A stretch of 64,000 bases of DNA, from positions 1 to 64,000 of the forward strand of contig URYN01000009.1 of the NCBI GenBank assembly GCA_900552135.1, read 5' to 3'. Below are positions 45,557 through 54,914 of this stretch, piece after piece (position 1 is the first letter of the stretch; the number at the start of each line of letters is the position of its first letter). The DNA is from an uncultured Clostridium sp. (lineage in GTDB: Bacteria > Bacillota > Clostridia > TANB77 > CAG-508). The position numbers and the translations under genes are program-made. The notes under the pieces were generated by a model. It did no database searches, was not told the DNA's origin, and saw only the letters and a program-made list of their open reading frames with translations.

Positions 45557-46534
45557 CTATTTGCTATCCTCCTTAATTATTTGTTTTATATCACTAATTC
45601 CATCTTTCCATTTTTTCTTTTCTTTTACATACGCAACTATAATTTTTATCAAATAATATATTGCCCCGGCTCCGATTATCGAGATAATCATAATTGGAAT
45701 TTTCTCTTGATATAAAATATTTATATATGTGATTACTAGTGTTAAAATCGCTATAACAAGTATCTCGACTCCAATTAGCGCTGTTTTTCCATTTTCCTTA
45801 TTATAAGAATATTCAAACATTATTATTGCAATAATAACGGTCGCCATGCTAAATATTTTCATGTCCTCAATAAAAGTTTTACTAGCAACATTCTTAAAGC
45901 CAAAATATATACAAGCAAAATATGCTAATACAAGTATTGCTATTCCAATGTTATCTAAAACAGTTTTATGTATGTTCTTTTTTTCTTTTTTCGGCATCTT
46001 TATTGCATTTTCAATCTCTGCCGATATTTTTTCTTTATCAAAAGGCTTTTTACTCTTTTCTTTTGCTTTTTTTGGCTCTTCTTTAATTTCTGGAATCTGT
46101 TCAATCTTGTCTATGTTTTCAATTTGTTCTTTTATTATTTGTTTTATTTTTTCGTCTTTCTTTTTTGACCTTTTAATTTGTTCTGATTTTTCTATTTTTT
46201 TTGTTTCTTTTTTCTGTGTTTTAGTTGTTTTTCCAGCTGATTTATTGTTCTTTACACCTTGTGATGTTTTCGTATTTTTTGTTGTTCTCTTTTTCGATAC
46301 TACCTCTTCAACCGCTTTTTCTTCATTTGCTTTTTTTGAAGTAGATTTAGATTTGCGAGTTCTATTAGTTGCAGTAGTAGATTTTTTTGAAGACTTTTCT
46401 GATTTTTCAATTTTGGCTGGCTTATCATTTATTTTTTCTTCTTTCAGACTAGAAGTTCTTTTTTTAGTAGTGGGTTTTCTAGTTGGTTTTGAAGATTCTT
46501 CATTTTCTATGGTATCATCAACCTTTTTTGGCAT
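45557..46534 (-). CDS. Membrane protein with long Lys/Thr/Ser-rich tail
   Basis: 325 residues. The first ~185 are low complexity, dominated by Lys, Thr, Ser and Glu, and probably disordered; the composition resembles the tail of the DUF4912 protein at 21650. The last ~140 hold four hydrophobic segments starting near 190, ending in a charged helix. No known domain. A basic tail on the cytosolic side could bind nucleic acid, ribosomes or acidic lipid heads; this is inference. It follows rsmE by 26 bases. Confidence 0.65.
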   Translation of the reverse strand: MPKKVDDTIENEESSKPTRKPTTKKRTSSLKEEKINDKPAKIEKSEKSSKKSTTATNRTRKSKSTSKKANEEKAVEEVVSKKRTTKNTKTSQGVKNNKSAGKTTKTQKKETKKIEKSEQIKRSKKKDEKIKQIIKEQIENIDKIEQIPEIKEEPKKAKEKSKKPFDKEKISAEIENAIKMPKKEKKNIHKTVLDNIGIAILVLAYFACIYFGFKNVASKTFIEDMKIFSMATVIIAIIMFEYSYNKENGKTALIGVEILVIAILTLVITYINILYQEKIPIMIISIIGAGAIYYLIKIIVAYVKEKKKWKDGISDIKQIIKEDSK

Positions 46535-46560
46535 TCTTTCTACCTCTTTTCTCCTTTATT

Positions 46561-47316
46561 TTAGTTTTCTAATTCATACATTATGTCGCCAGACATGATA
46601 ATTCCCGCAGTTTCAGTCCTTAGAATTCTTCTGCCTAGAGATACGCATTTTGCTCCTAAATTATTTAATTGTTCTATCTCTCTTTCAGATATTCCTCCTT
46701 CAGGACCAATTATTATTGCAATCTTGTATTTTTTATCTTTCAAGTTTTCTAACTTTTTCAATTCTTTTTTTAGCATTGTTTTTTCTTCATTTTCATACGC
46801 CACTAATATTGTATCGAATTTTTCATTTTTTAAGCTATCTGATATTTTATTTATTTTTATTATATTTTTTATTTCTGGAATCTTATCTCTCATGGATTGT
46901 TTTGCTGCAATTTCAGCAATTTTCTGCCATCTTTCAAGTTTTTTTGAAACTTGTTTTTCATCAAGTTTTACAACTGTTCTTTCCATTATAACTGGAACGA
47001 TTGCGTTTACTCCAACCTCTGTATTTTTTTGTATTATGAGTTCCATTTTTTCAAATTTAGGTAACCCCTGATATAAAGTTATATCAACATTTGATTCCGC
47101 AGTTTCTTCTAATTTTTCTTGTATTTCACAAGTAACAGAATTTTTTTGAGCATTAATTATTTCAGCTATGTAGTTTTCCCCTGTTTCTTGATTACAAACT
47201 TTTAGTATTTCTCCCTGTTTCATTCTTAATACATTTGTAATGTGATTAACGTCATCACCGACTATTTCTATTTTATTATTACTTATTTGATTTTCTTTTA
47301 CAAAAAATTTAGGCAT
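46561..47316 (-). CDS. rsmE: 16S rRNA (uracil1498-N3)-methyltransferase
   Basis: 251 residues with a SPOUT-fold methyltransferase domain. RsmE methylates U1498 of 16S rRNA using SAM. The N-terminal PUA-like part has H-I-T-N-V-L-R-M-K-Q-G-E; the C-terminal knot has I-I-G-P-E-G-G-I-S-E-R-E and L-G-R-R-I-L-R-T-E-T-A, the SAM-binding signature. Downstream of dnaJ, as in many Firmicutes, but with a terminator in between. Confidence 0.94.
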   Translation of the reverse strand: MPKFFVKENQISNNKIEIVGDDVNHITNVLRMKQGEILKVCNQETGENYIAEIINAQKNSVTCEIQEKLEETAESNVDITLYQGLPKFEKMELIIQKNTEVGVNAIVPVIMERTVVKLDEKQVSKKLERWQKIAEIAAKQSMRDKIPEIKNIIKINKISDSLKNEKFDTILVAYENEEKTMLKKELKKLENLKDKKYKIAIIIGPEGGISEREIEQLNNLGAKCVSLGRRILRTETAGIIMSGDIMYELEN

Positions 47317-47360
47317 TTCTTTCCTCTAATCTTATTTTTTCATTCAAAATTATATCAAAA

Positions 47361-47391
47361 AAAAACTTATAGTGCAACACCATAAGTTTTT
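47361..47391 (-). terminator. Terminator between dnaJ and rsmE
   Basis: AAAAACTTAT and ATAAGTTTTT arms with an 11-base loop, A/T-runs on both sides. Confidence 0.8.
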
Positions 47392-47516
47392 ATTTTTATA
47401 ATTTTAGTTGCAAATATTTTTAAGTATTATTAGTGACTATTTTTAATATACAAATTTCATCTACTTTACAGAATTGCATTTGATTTCACTTGACGTAATT
47501 TTTATTTACTAATATT

Positions 47517-48668
47517 TTATCCAAATATTCCTCTTTTTTTGATTGGAGGTTGTTCATTCATTGTTTTTGCAAGCTGTACAAGTAAATCTCTTTGCTCTTT
47601 TGATAAACGTTTTGGCACTTGAACTTGAACTGTGAATATTAAATTTCCCCTGTTTCCAGAATTTATACGAGTAAATCCTTTGTCTCTTATTGTAAATTGT
47701 GTGCCTGTTTGTGTTCCTTCTGGAATTCTGTAAGTTGTTTTTGTTCCATCTAATAGAGGAATCTCTATCTCAGCACCAAGTGTAGCTTGTGTGAAAGTTA
47801 TTGGTATATCACAGTATACATTCTCATCTTTTCTTGTAAAGATGCTATGCTTTTTCAAGTTTATTGTGATATAAATGTCTCCATTTCTTCCACCGTTTTT
47901 TCCTGGTTCTCCTTCTCCTCTTAATACAATTGTCTGTCCATCATCAATTCCTGCAGGAATTTTTACATTTATTTTTGCTTGTTTTCTAACTGTTCCCTTA
48001 CCTAAACATGTATCGCAAATGTCTTTTATTATTTTTCCTGTTCCATGGCAGTTGCTACATGTTGTTTGTACTCTCATTTGTCCTAATAGTGTTGTTTGCA
48101 TTTTTGTAACTGTTCCTGTTCCACCACATACAGAACATGTTTCAGGATGTGTTCCTGGTTTTGCACCTGTTCCAGAACAAGTAGGACATTTTTCATTTCT
48201 TGTAATATTTATTTCTTTGCTTATTCCACTATATGATTCTTCAAAAGTCAAGTTTACGCTATATTTTAAATCAGCTCCTTTTGAAGGTGCATTAGGATTT
48301 CTTGAAGATGATCTTCCGTTTCCAAATCCAAACAAATCACCCAAATCGCCAAATATATCGCCAAATCCATCGAATCCCGATGTTGTATATGTGTATGTTC
48401 CACCTCCGAATGGGCCTCCAGCTCCTCCAAATCCTTGGCTAGGATCTGCAGTTCCAAATTGGTCATACATTTTTCTCTTTTGAGGATTTGACAATACTTC
48501 ATAAGCTTCATTTACTTCTTTGAATTTTGCTTCTGCTTCTTCTTTATTATCTGGATTAGCATCAGGGTGATATTTTTTTGCAAGACGTCTATATGCTTTT
48601 TTTAGTTCGTCATCTGTTGCAGTTTTTTCAACACCTAAGACTTCATAATAATCCTTCTTTTCAGCCAT
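47517..48668 (-). CDS. dnaJ: Chaperone DnaJ
   Basis: 383 residues. The J domain (1-70) has the H34-P-D motif that stimulates DnaK ATPase. A Gly/Phe-rich linker follows (about 78-120). The zinc region has four C-x-x-C-x-G-x-G repeats (C-P-T-C-S-G-T-G, C-S-V-C-G-G-T-G, C-S-N-C-H-G-T-G, C-D-T-C-L-G-K-G). The C-terminal substrate-binding domains are complete. AAGGAG precedes the ATG. It follows dnaK after 230 bases that hold hairpins, so it may be expressed separately. Confidence 0.96.
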   Translation of the reverse strand: MAEKKDYYEVLGVEKTATDDELKKAYRRLAKKYHPDANPDNKEEAEAKFKEVNEAYEVLSNPQKRKMYDQFGTADPSQGFGGAGGPFGGGTYTYTTSGFDGFGDIFGDLGDLFGFGNGRSSSRNPNAPSKGADLKYSVNLTFEESYSGISKEINITRNEKCPTCSGTGAKPGTHPETCSVCGGTGTVTKMQTTLLGQMRVQTTCSNCHGTGKIIKDICDTCLGKGTVRKQAKINVKIPAGIDDGQTIVLRGEGEPGKNGGRNGDIYITINLKKHSIFTRKDENVYCDIPITFTQATLGAEIEIPLLDGTKTTYRIPEGTQTGTQFTIRDKGFTRINSGNRGNLIFTVQVQVPKRLSKEQRDLLVQLAKTMNEQPPIKKRGIFG

Positions 48669-48751
48669 TGCTTTCTCCTTTTCTTACTCTTCTCCAAATA
48701 GTGATTTTCACTTATAATACAAAAATCACTCTATTTTAGAAATTTCTATTT

Positions 48752-48805
48752 TTACAATTCAGTTAATCCATGTTCTTCGAGAAACTTTTTAGTTCAATCA
48801 AGAGC
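48752..48805 (-). pseudogene. Possible short gene remnant inside an inverted repeat
   Basis: An open stretch ends in T-K-K-F-L-E-E-H-G-L-T-E-L and a TAA, but has no start and an in-frame TGA just upstream. It sits within the loop of an imperfect inverted repeat at about 48742-48851. It may be decayed coding sequence or chance. Confidence 0.2.
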
Positions 48806-48857
48806 AATACAATATATCAAATTTTCTAAATAGAAATATATTCTAAAATAATGATGT

Positions 48858-48896
48858 AAATCGCCCAAAAAGGGGCGTCCCTATTGGGCGATTTTT
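48858..48896. repeat. CGCCCAA palindromic repeat, copy 4, after dnaK
   Basis: Arms AAATCGCCCAA and TTGGGCGATTT around GGGGCGTCCC, 2 bases past the dnaK stop codon. The T-run is on the plus-strand side, so terminator efficiency for dnaK is unclear. Confidence 0.85.
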
Positions 48897-48898
48897 TA

Positions 48899-50761
48899 TT
48901 ATTTGTTTTCGTCTTTTTTGTCGTCTTCTACTTTATAATCTGCATTGTATACATTTCCGTTTGCATCTGTTTGTGGTCCAGCACCTGCTCCAGCATTTGC
49001 TCCAGCACCTGCAGCTCCGTTTGGATTTGCTTGTGCATATAATTTTTCAGACATTGCATAGAAAGCTTGTTTTAATTTTTCTGTTGCTTCTTTTATTTTA
49101 TCAATATCAGAACCTTCAAGAGCTTTCTTTACATTCTCTATTTCTGCTGTAGCTTTTGCTTTTTCTTCTCCACTTATCTTGTCGCCTAATTCATCTACTG
49201 TCTTTTGGCAGTTATACATTAAGCTTTCAGCTTCGTTTCTAGCTTCGATTTCGTCTTTCTTCTTCTTATCTTCTGCAGCATGTGCTTCTGCATCTTTAAC
49301 AGCTCTATCAATATCTTCATCTGTTAAATTTGTTGAAGCTGTAATAGAAACTTTTTGCTCATTTCCTGTTGCCATATCTTTTGCAGATACGTGAACTATA
49401 CCGTTAGCATCTATATCAAATGTAACTTCAATTTGTGGTACTCCTCTTGGTGCTGCTGGAATTCCTGTTAATTGGAATCTTCCTAATGTTTTGTTGTATG
49501 CAGCCATTTCACGTTCACCTTGTAATACATGTACTTCAACTGATGTTTGACCATCTGCTGCTGTTGAGAATATTTGTGATTTCTTTGTTGGTATTGTTGT
49601 GTTTCTTTCTATTAATTTTGTGAATACTCCACCATAAGTTTCAATACCTAATGATAATGGTGTTACATCTAGTAATACTAAGTCTTTAACATCTCCTGAT
49701 AATACACCACCTTGAATTGATGCACCTATTGCAACACATTCATCTGGGTTGATTCCTTTATCTGGTTCTTTTCCTGTTATTTTCTTAACTTCTTCTTGTA
49801 CACAAGGTACTCTTGTTGAACCACCAACTAGTAATACTTTATGAATATCTGCTGCAGTTACTCCTGCATCTTTCATAGCTTGCTCAACTGGTCCACGAGT
49901 AGCATCAACTAAGTCTCTTATTAATTCTTCGAATTTAGCTCTTGTTAATGTTATATCTAAATGTTTTGGTCCTTGAGCATCTGCTGTGATAAATGGTAAA
50001 TTAATTTGTGTTTGTTGCATTCCTGAAAGCTCTATTTTAGCTTTTTCTGCAGCTTCTTTTAAACGTTGCATAGCCATTTTATCAGTTGATAAATCAATTC
50101 CATTTGATTTTTTGAATTCTGATACTAGGTAATCTATAATTCTTTGGTCGAAGTCATCTCCACCTAAATGTGTGTTACCGTTTGTAGCAAGAACTTCAAA
50201 TACACCATCACCGATATCAAGTATAGAAACATCGAATGTTCCACCACCTAAATCGTATACCATTATTTTTTGATCTTGATCTTCTTTATCCATACCAAAT
50301 GCTAAAGCTGCTGCTGTTGGCTCGTTTATAATTCTTAATACTTCAAGTCCTGCAATTTTACCTGCATCTTTTGTAGCCTGTCTTTGGCTATCAGAGAAGT
50401 ATGCTGGAACTGTTATAACAGCTTGCGTAATTTTTTGTCCTAAATAGTTTTCTGCATCTGTCTTTAATTTTTGTAATATCATTGCAGAAATCTCTTGTGG
50501 AGAGAATTCTTCTCCTTCTATTTTAACTTTTTCAGCTGTACCCATTTTTCTTTTTATTGATATAACTGTGTTATCTGGATTTGTAACAGCTTGACGTTTT
50601 GCTATTTGTCCTACTAATCTTTCTCCATTTTTTGAAAATGCAACTACTGATGGAGTTGTTCTGTTTCCTTCTGCGTTAGGAATAACAACTGGCTCTCCAC
50701 CTTCCATAACTGCAACACATGAATTTGTTGTACCTAAATCAATACCTATAATTTTTCCCAT
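48899..50761 (-). CDS. dnaK: Chaperone DnaK (Hsp70)
   Basis: 620 residues. ATP-driven Hsp70. The nucleotide-binding domain starts I-G-I-D-L-G-T-T-N-S-C and has the second phosphate loop V-Y-D-L-G-G-G-T-F-D and the adenosine motif V-L-L-V-G-G-S-T-R. The substrate-binding domain includes D-V-T-P-L-S-L-G-I-E and ends in a helical lid. The tail is rich in Gly/Ala, then V-E-D-D-K-K-D-E-N-K. GGGAGG precedes the ATG. Confidence 0.97.
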   Translation of the reverse strand: MGKIIGIDLGTTNSCVAVMEGGEPVVIPNAEGNRTTPSVVAFSKNGERLVGQIAKRQAVTNPDNTVISIKRKMGTAEKVKIEGEEFSPQEISAMILQKLKTDAENYLGQKITQAVITVPAYFSDSQRQATKDAGKIAGLEVLRIINEPTAAALAFGMDKEDQDQKIMVYDLGGGTFDVSILDIGDGVFEVLATNGNTHLGGDDFDQRIIDYLVSEFKKSNGIDLSTDKMAMQRLKEAAEKAKIELSGMQQTQINLPFITADAQGPKHLDITLTRAKFEELIRDLVDATRGPVEQAMKDAGVTAADIHKVLLVGGSTRVPCVQEEVKKITGKEPDKGINPDECVAIGASIQGGVLSGDVKDLVLLDVTPLSLGIETYGGVFTKLIERNTTIPTKKSQIFSTAADGQTSVEVHVLQGEREMAAYNKTLGRFQLTGIPAAPRGVPQIEVTFDIDANGIVHVSAKDMATGNEQKVSITASTNLTDEDIDRAVKDAEAHAAEDKKKKDEIEARNEAESLMYNCQKTVDELGDKISGEEKAKATAEIENVKKALEGSDIDKIKEATEKLKQAFYAMSEKLYAQANPNGAAGAGANAGAGAGPQTDANGNVYNADYKVEDDKKDENK

Positions 50762-50989
50762 AATAAATTTCCTCCCTATTCTTTCTATCTATTAACTGGC
50801 TCTTCGCCAATCTATTTTCTTAAGTTTATATATATAAATTTAAAAATTAATAACATATATTTTTTTAAATTAATTAAAAGCAAGTATTACTAGGCAAATT
50901 TACCTTAATAACTAGAAGCATACTTTATTATGTACGTCAAAGATTATTAATGGCAAATTTAACAATGTAAGACGATGCTTAGAATTAAT

Positions 50990-51523
50990 TTAGTTTGCTA
51001 CGACAACCATAGAATGACGTATAACCTTATTTCCAATCATATAACCTTTTCTATATTCTTGTGCAACTATTTTTTCTCCAAGATTTTCATCTTGAATCAT
51101 GCTTACTGCCTCGTGAAGTTCTGGATCAAAAGGTTGTCCTACAGCCTCAATTTCTTTTACCCCATTTGCTGAAAGAACATCTTTGAATTGTTTTAATACA
51201 AGTTCAATTCCTTTCTTGTATTCTTCATCTTTTGTCTCAGCCATAACAGCTTTTTCAAGATTATCAAGTACTGGCAATAATGATGATATAACATCTCCCA
51301 TTATTGAGCCATATAGATTCTCTCTTTCTTTAGCACTACGTTTTTTCAAGTTGTCGAATTCTGCAATTAATCTTGTATGTCTGTCTTTTACATCTTCAAG
51401 TTCATCTTTTACCTTTGATAATTTTTCATTCAATTCTTTTTCTTTGTTGTGCTCTTGAGTATGTTTTTCTTCGTGTTCTTTTTTCATTTCATTGTTTTCT
51501 TTTTGCTCTTCTTTATTTTCCAT
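50990..51523 (-). CDS. grpE: Nucleotide exchange factor GrpE
   Basis: 177 residues. GrpE releases ADP from DnaK. It has a long Glu/Lys-rich N-terminal helix (to about 60), R-H-T-R-L-I-A-E-F-D-N-L-K-K-R-S-A-K-E-R and the beta-wing domain ending G-Y-M-I-G-N-K-V-I-R-H-S-M-V-V-V. The ATG at 51523 is preceded by AGGGTG at normal spacing and overlaps the end of hrcA by 11 bases; an ATG seven codons upstream is less likely. Confidence 0.95.
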   Translation of the reverse strand: MENKEEQKENNEMKKEHEEKHTQEHNKEKELNEKLSKVKDELEDVKDRHTRLIAEFDNLKKRSAKERENLYGSIMGDVISSLLPVLDNLEKAVMAETKDEEYKKGIELVLKQFKDVLSANGVKEIEAVGQPFDPELHEAVSMIQDENLGEKIVAQEYRKGYMIGNKVIRHSMVVVAN

Positions 51524-52589
51524 GCTTTTCACCCTCTCCTTCATTTAACATTTTTCTTTTGGTTTTATTATCTATTTGCTTATCTTCATCTAATTTCTTG
51601 CTTATATACCTCATTGCAGATATTACTTTTGAATAATCCATTCTTGTAGGTCCAATTATCGCAATCGTTCCTAAGTCTTTACCTTGATTTTTTCTCTTAA
51701 AAGTAATTATGCTGAAATCTTTTAATGCTTTATCAATGCTTTCGTCTCCGATGTAGACATTAATTTCATCTTCACTATCTTTATTGTTTAGAACATCTAT
51801 CATTTCCTTTGTTTTATCCGTATCTAGGATGTTTACAAAGTTCTTTGCAATGTCTAGACTCTTGAATTCAGGAAGTTCAAACGATTTGTCCGCTCCTTCC
51901 ATGTATACTGGAATGTCTTCATTTATTGCTTTATTAATCTGTTCTAATACTGGTTTTATTACTTTTAATATATTGCTCATTTCTGCGTGAATATATTCCT
52001 CAAGTGGCTTATCTATTTGAGCAATTGGTCTACCTTTTAGTTTATTATTAAACAAATATGTTAATGTATCTACCTGATCTTGCGTAATATCTTCATCAAA
52101 TTTTATTATTGTTTCTTTTATAAGTCCATTCTCTGTTAAGATTATGGCCATTAAAAGTCTTGAACCAAGAAGTACAAATTTTACTTCTTCAATGTTTTGA
52201 GATGAAACTCTTGGAGCAATTCCCACCGAGGTGTAGTGTGTAACTTCCGAAAGTGTAGTTGTTGCAATTTTAGTTAAATCTTCTATTTGATTAACTTTAG
52301 TTTCAAGTTGACTTTGTATATATTTTATCTCCTGAAGGCTTATATCATTATAATTTAAAAGCTCATCAACATAGTATCTATAACCCTGTGCTGATGGAAC
52401 TCTACCACTTGAAGTGTGTGGTTTATCAAGTAATCCAGCCTTTTCAAGCTCTGCCATTTCGTTTCTAATTGTTGCACTGCTATAATCAATTCCATGTTTT
52501 TCTACTAGTGCCTTAGAACTTACAGGCTCAGCTGTTTCAATATATTCTTCTACAATTGCTTGTAGTATTTTTTTCTTTCTGTCATCCAA
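51513..52589 (-). CDS. hrcA: Heat-inducible transcription repressor HrcA
   Basis: 358 residues. HrcA binds CIRCE and represses the heat-shock operon; GroEL helps it fold. The N-terminal winged helix has L-Q-A-I-V-E-E-Y-I-E-T-A-E-P-V-S-S and the recognition part S-A-T-I-R-N-E-M-A-E-L-E, then H-T-S-S-G-R-V-P-S-A-Q-G-Y-R. Translation starts at TTG (52589) with GAGGTG seven bases before; the nearby ATG is out of frame. It heads hrcA-grpE-dnaK-dnaJ, with CIRCE at 52606-52632. Confidence 0.95.
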   Translation of the reverse strand: MDDRKKKILQAIVEEYIETAEPVSSKALVEKHGIDYSSATIRNEMAELEKAGLLDKPHTSSGRVPSAQGYRYYVDELLNYNDISLQEIKYIQSQLETKVNQIEDLTKIATTTLSEVTHYTSVGIAPRVSSQNIEEVKFVLLGSRLLMAIILTENGLIKETIIKFDEDITQDQVDTLTYLFNNKLKGRPIAQIDKPLEEYIHAEMSNILKVIKPVLEQINKAINEDIPVYMEGADKSFELPEFKSLDIAKNFVNILDTDKTKEMIDVLNNKDSEDEINVYIGDESIDKALKDFSIITFKRKNQGKDLGTIAIIGPTRMDYSKVISAMRYISKKLDEDKQIDNKTKRKMLNEGEGEKHGK

Positions 52590-52605
52590 TTTTATTCACC
52601 TCTTT

Positions 52606-52632
52606 TTAGCACTCATTTGTTTTGATTGCTAA
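52606..52632 (-). promoter_or_regulatory. CIRCE operator upstream of hrcA
   Basis: TTAGCACTC, 9 bases, GATTGCTAA on the plus strand: the CIRCE inverted repeat (consensus TTAGCACTC-N9-GAGTGCTAA) with one changed position. It lies just downstream of the hrcA -10 box and 17 bases before the start codon, the usual place for HrcA binding. Confidence 0.92.
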
Positions 52633-52641
52633 ACTGTGTAT

Positions 52642-52670
52642 ATAATACAACTCATTTTAGCAAATGTCAA
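52642..52670 (-). promoter_or_regulatory. hrcA operon promoter
   Basis: Minus-strand consensus TTGACA (52665-52670), 17-base spacer, TATTAT (52642-52647), directly in front of CIRCE. Confidence 0.88.
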
Positions 52671-52781
52671 TAGAGATTGCTAATTTATTTGTGAAAATTT
52701 TGTGAATTTCATAACTTAGTGTCTGTAATTTAATGTAACCCAATAGCATACTATGCAATTTTTTATTCCATACAATATAAA

Positions 52782-52815
52782 ACCTCACGACAGTCTATAT
52801 AACCTATCGCGAGGT
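52782..52815 (-). terminator. Terminator after the pilin-beta-helix gene
   Basis: ACCTC/GAGGT and CGA/TCG arms with one mismatch; the minus strand continues TTTTATATT. About 100 bases past the stop codon. Confidence 0.7.
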
Positions 52816-52913
52816 CAAAAGCTATCTGATAGATAACTCTTTTAGTTATTAAAAAATCATATGATAAATTTCAAAATCTTATACATTTTCTTATTTTTGT
52901 CAGCACGTCAAAA

Positions 52914-54755
52914 TTATTTAGTATTATAAACAATTTCATTATCTTTATATCCCACATCTTGTTCCATTTTCCCAATATTAGAAAATAGTGAGTACTTAGA
53001 AACAAAATCGGAAAATCTATTTTTTTCAATAATAATATTATAATTTTCTATGTTTTTTGATATTGTAAAAGCTAAATTACATAAATTATTAGCAAAAAAT
53101 TCGTTGCCGTCAATCTTCACATTACATCCCTCATTATGGCAATCAAGGATATAATTACCATAAATACTTCCATTTACCGCATTGCTAAGCCACTCTACTT
53201 TATTATTCAAGAATTCAATCTTACTGTTTTTATCATTACAGTTTAAGAGTCTAAAATTTTTTCCAACACTATTTAATTTAAACGATGAGTTTTCACATAT
53301 AATGCTTCCTTTTTTAGGACACAACACCCAATAGCTAGAAAGATTATCAAGAGTAGAAGTATTAATATTGTTATTTTCTATTTTTAAGAAATCCTGTCCA
53401 TCTATGCTACTTATATTTTGAAATGATGCTCCTTTGCAATTAATATAACTATCCTTAATTGTTGTGTTCGAATCATAATTATATATTATCATGTTATAAC
53501 TTGTAGTTGGATCATCAATTTTTAATTTTTTTACTATTAAATTTTCACAATGTCCTGTATCTATCAATGCATAGTATGTTTTATTTTCTCTATTTATAAC
53601 ATTTAACACATTAAATTCAATATTATATAATTGCGTATTTTCATAAGCTGTTGCGATATTTATTGCTCCATTATAATTTGCTATACTATTATCTATTCCT
53701 CCATCTATAGTCGTATTGCTCCATACCATGTTGTCGCAATTTTTCGAAATATATATATGATGGTCTAACTTACTTATATTTTCATATTTCGTTGTTTGAT
53801 TAACATATATATTTAACGCTGTCAAATTTCTAATTGAGTCCATATATATTGGAGCAACACAATTTTTTACTACAATAGAGTCTAATACAATGTTATATAA
53901 TGGAAAGTGGTCTAGATATGAATTAAATTTTATCCCTCCTCTTCCATCACTAAATGTACAATTTCTTATAACAACATTATCACATTTTGCATTCGGTGTT
54001 TCCATTATAAAAATATCCTGTTGAAATTTCTTGTTATCATTTTGTATAAAGTTTATAGACTTAATTTCTATATTTTCTACATCTTGTAATTTAAACCCAT
54101 CATTCACTACTAATGTGGTATTGTTATCTCCCATTATTTTTACATTATTTATTCCGGCGAGTATTATCGCATCTAATATATTATATGTTCCATTTGGTAT
54201 ATATAAGATCTTATTGTTGGCCTCTGCAATTGCTTTTTTTATTGCACTTGAATCATTGGTAATTCCATCTCCTTTGGCATCATAATCTTTTACATTAATA
54301 ACTTCAATTTCATTTTCACATACACTACATTTTGTAACCTTTTCTTTTCCATCTACATCGTAGTCACATATGTGATATATTCCTAAATCTTTACTTATAC
54401 AATATATAATAATTCTATCGTCTTTCTTAACTTTTACAATACTCGTTCCATTAATATTAATAGCTATTTCAGTTACATTTATATCTTTACTTTCTAAAAC
54501 TTGTGAAAAATTTTCTTCGAAATATTCTTGTTCTTCTTGACCACTTTCATTACTCATTATTATACATTCATTCCAAGCATTTAGTATATTCTCTATTAAT
54601 TTTGAACTATTTGATTTTTTCTTTGCTAGATTTGCTTTGTTTATTAATCCATTATCTCCTAATGTTAAGTTAATGCTCACTCCTGCAAGGATTAACAATA
54701 TAACTATTGTAACAACCAGTGCAATAAGTGTAATTCCTTTCTTGTTTTTTAACAT
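52914..54755 (-). CDS. Pilin-like surface protein with right-handed beta-helix
   Basis: 613 residues. The leader (K-K-G, then ITLIALVVTIV and a hydrophobic helix up to ~30) is nearly the same as in the protein at 357-1751, again with Ala in place of the conserved +5 Glu. After a polar spacer, C-S-V-C near 143 could form a disulfide or bind metal. At about 155-180, V-K-D-Y-D-A-K-G-D-G-I-T-N-D-S-S-A-I matches the entry motif of pectate-lyase-3/phage tailspike beta-helices. The rest, to the end, is Asn/Ile-rich turns of a parallel beta-helix. It could bind or cleave polysaccharide; no catalytic residues can be named. GGAGG precedes the ATG. Confidence 0.78.
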   Translation of the reverse strand: MLKNKKGITLIALVVTIVILLILAGVSINLTLGDNGLINKANLAKKKSNSSKLIENILNAWNECIIMSNESGQEEQEYFEENFSQVLESKDINVTEIAININGTSIVKVKKDDRIIIYCISKDLGIYHICDYDVDGKEKVTKCSVCENEIEVINVKDYDAKGDGITNDSSAIKKAIAEANNKILYIPNGTYNILDAIILAGINNVKIMGDNNTTLVVNDGFKLQDVENIEIKSINFIQNDNKKFQQDIFIMETPNAKCDNVVIRNCTFSDGRGGIKFNSYLDHFPLYNIVLDSIVVKNCVAPIYMDSIRNLTALNIYVNQTTKYENISKLDHHIYISKNCDNMVWSNTTIDGGIDNSIANYNGAINIATAYENTQLYNIEFNVLNVINRENKTYYALIDTGHCENLIVKKLKIDDPTTSYNMIIYNYDSNTTIKDSYINCKGASFQNISSIDGQDFLKIENNNINTSTLDNLSSYWVLCPKKGSIICENSSFKLNSVGKNFRLLNCNDKNSKIEFLNNKVEWLSNAVNGSIYGNYILDCHNEGCNVKIDGNEFFANNLCNLAFTISKNIENYNIIIEKNRFSDFVSKYSLFSNIGKMEQDVGYKDNEIVYNTK

Positions 54756-54914
54756 AATTTTTCCTCCTTAGTTTTATTTTTTCACATAAAAATCCTATTT
54801 ATGCAGTTTATTATACTATAACACCTTTGATTTTGCAATATATTTTATCTTGCATTTTTATAATATATTATTTTTTGTATTATCATTGTATAATTTTGTC
54901 GAAGGAGGTAGATT

